Below are positions 7,452 to 7,839 of a DNA stretch of 7,839 nucleotides, one piece after another (position 1 is the first letter of the stretch; every line of letters starts with the position of its first letter). The position numbers and the translations under genes are program-made. Source of the stretch: Chloroflexota bacterium (GTDB taxonomy: Bacteria > Chloroflexota > Anaerolineae > Anaerolineales > UBA4823); assembly GCA_030613705.1 (NCBI GenBank), contig JAUWLJ010000085.1, positions 1-7,839 on the forward strand, in the 5' to 3' direction. The notes beneath the pieces were generated by a model. The model saw only the letters and a program-made list of their open reading frames with translations. It did not search any database and had not been told where the DNA came from.

Positions 7452-7483
7452 ACTGCGAGGGGCACAAACTGCCCCGAAGCAGT
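7452..7483. repeat. Hairpin: left unit of the composite repeat
   Basis: ACTGC (7452-7456) pairs with GCAGT (7479-7483), and inside that GGGGCA (7459-7464) pairs perfectly with TGCCCC (7470-7475) around a five-base loop. The outer GCAGT arm can alternatively pair with GATTGC at 7516-7521, so two folds exclude each other. A T6 run at 7491-7496 on the plus strand is too far from the stem and has no plus-strand gene before it, so I do not call a terminator. Confidence 0.7.
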
Positions 7484-7520
7484 CTCCCGGTTTTTTACGA
7501 AAACGCCTTTTTGGAGATTG

Positions 7521-7585
7521 CCCCGGTCCCGTCCCGATGGCCCAGGATCGAGATCTGGCCCCGTCCCTGGGCCGACGGACCGGGG
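7521..7585. repeat. Long GC-rich hairpin with 20 paired bases
   Basis: Three blocks pair in order: CCCCGGTC (7521-7528) with GACCGGGG (7578-7585), CGTC (7530-7533) with GACG (7574-7577), and GGCCCAGG (7539-7546) with CCTGGGCC (7566-7573). The arms are interrupted only by a one-base bulge (7529) and a five-base bulge (7534-7538), both on the same side, and the loop is 19 bases (7547-7565). No T-run follows on the minus strand, so it is not a typical intrinsic terminator for the dehydrogenase. In RNA it would be very stable and would sit in any transcript running from the dehydrogenase into the PTPS-like gene. Confidence 0.75.
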
Positions 7586-7729
7586 GTCTTCCCGAGACAT
7601 GCTTAGGTCGCTGTCGCTCCCTCCATTGACAAAAGTGATATTTTTCTTGGATGGCGGAGAAGTTACTTTAATTCTACCTATCGCATTTCAATGAATTTAG
7701 CAGCTTTTTATCTTGTCAGTGATAGTAGG

Positions 7730-7839
7730 TCAGTATGTGAACACAACCTGAATGGTATCCCCCGGATTTTCATCCAGCAACCGGTATGCTTCTCCAGCCT
7801 TCTGGATGGGGAACCTATGGGTGATCAGCTGGGCTGGTT
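7730..7839 (-). CDS. Zinc-type alcohol dehydrogenase (MDR superfamily), C-terminal 35 residues only
   Basis: The frame entering from the right edge reads PAQLITHRFPIQKAGEAYRL (7837-7778), continues LLDENPGDTIQVVFTY and stops at TGA 7732-7730. The ITHRFP...AGEAYRLLDE...VVFTY ending is typical of medium-chain zinc-dependent dehydrogenases, where the terminal helix and strand close the catalytic domain. The catalytic and NAD(P)-binding parts lie outside the window, so substrate, cofactor and even catalytic competence are unknown. It lies upstream of, and in the same direction as, the PTPS-like gene but is separated from it by the repeat-filled gap. It could supply a redox step for the same pathway; that is inference from position and from remembered neighbourhoods in which an MDR dehydrogenase sits beside such a gene. 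Confidence 0.75.
   Translation of the reverse strand, partial: PAQLITHRFPIQKAGEAYRLLDENPGDTIQVVFTY

Larger units (their letters stand above)
7448..7631. repeat. Composite palindromic intergenic repeat (MITE- or REP-like)
   Basis: On the plus strand the left end reads TCACTGCGAGGGGC...GCCCCGAAGCAGTCTCC. The right end (7591-7631) reads GAGACATGCTTAGGTCGCT...CATTGACA. These resemble the two orientations of a palindromic intergenic repeat I remember from many environmental bacterial genomes, of the type TCATTGCGAGG...CGAAGCAATCTCC. The copies here are diverged and face each other, with imperfect ends (TCACTGCGAGGGGC against TCAATGGAGGGAGC, 9 of 14 matching). Between them lies a second pairing of GCAGTCTCC (7479-7487) with GGAGATTGC (7513-7521), and a long GC hairpin. 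No transposase is encoded and I saw no target duplication. Family membership is from memory and needs a genome-wide search. Confidence 0.55.
7391..7729. other. Gap of about 340 bases between dehydrogenase and PTPS-like gene
   Basis: This is the only long stretch without a gene. Its left half (7391-7447) is an AT-rich leader with a good ribosome site (AAGGAG) for the PTPS-like gene. The middle (about 7448-7631) is a GC-rich composite of inverted repeats. The right part (7633-7729) is AT-rich, with no open frame or clear terminator after the dehydrogenase stop; the nearest structure is a weak pairing of 7721-7728 with 7672-7680 and a long loop. I saw no riboswitch I recognise, and no −35/−10 pair good enough to call. 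Confidence 0.6.

Noticed and set aside
7452..7496. Plus-strand intrinsic terminator (hairpin then T6)
   Set aside because: Eight bases separate stem and T-run, and there is no plus-strand gene to terminate; the repeat explanation fits better.
7391..7600. A 70-codon N-terminal extension of the PTPS-like gene up to 7600
   Set aside because: It is translated from the inverted-repeat DNA, is rich in Gly, Pro, Asp and Arg without family match, and a good ribosome site sits at the internal ATG 7390.

Overview
The window is a moderate-GC bacterial segment in which every supported gene lies on the minus strand, so transcription runs from the right edge to the left. My best guess for the source is a Chloroflexota (Anaerolineae-like) bacterium. 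This rests on remembered family resemblance of the dehydrogenase / pterin-synthase-like / glycosyltransferase / methyltransferase set, not on a marker gene, and is only moderately secure.

Right part, first transcribed (about 4443-7839). It holds the C-terminal tail of a zinc-type MDR dehydrogenase (edge-truncated), then a ~340-base gap filled largely by a composite palindromic repeat. After the gap comes a tight run of four genes: a 6-pyruvoyl-tetrahydropterin synthase (PTPS)/QueD-fold protein, a GT4 glycosyltransferase, a class I SAM methyltransferase and a small DUF123/GIY-YIG-type protein. The last three joints are a 16-base gap, a 4-base GTGA overlap and a 1-base TGATG overlap. The PTPS-like protein keeps the zinc histidines but has Glu where the catalytic Cys should be and lacks the usual Asp-His pair. 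The run looks like an uncharacterised small-molecule (possibly pterin-derived glycoside) or cell-surface modification pathway.

Left part (about 1-4408). This is housekeeping-like: lspA (signal peptidase II) overlapping an RluD-type pseudouridine synthase by 8 bases, then low-specificity threonine aldolase, a XerC/D-like tyrosine recombinase that has lost its catalytic tyrosine and other active-site residues, and a purine nucleoside phosphorylase. The phosphorylase reading frame breaks about 60 bases from the window edge; the lost C-terminal motif is visible in the next frame, so it is a frameshifted gene or a sequence error.

Most worth a second look: the PTPS-like/GT4/MTase/DUF123 operon with its altered active site, the nucleophile-less recombinase, the frameshifted phosphorylase, and the nested hairpins between the dehydrogenase and the PTPS-like gene. 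No tRNA, rRNA, CRISPR array, insertion sequence or convincing promoter or terminator was found.
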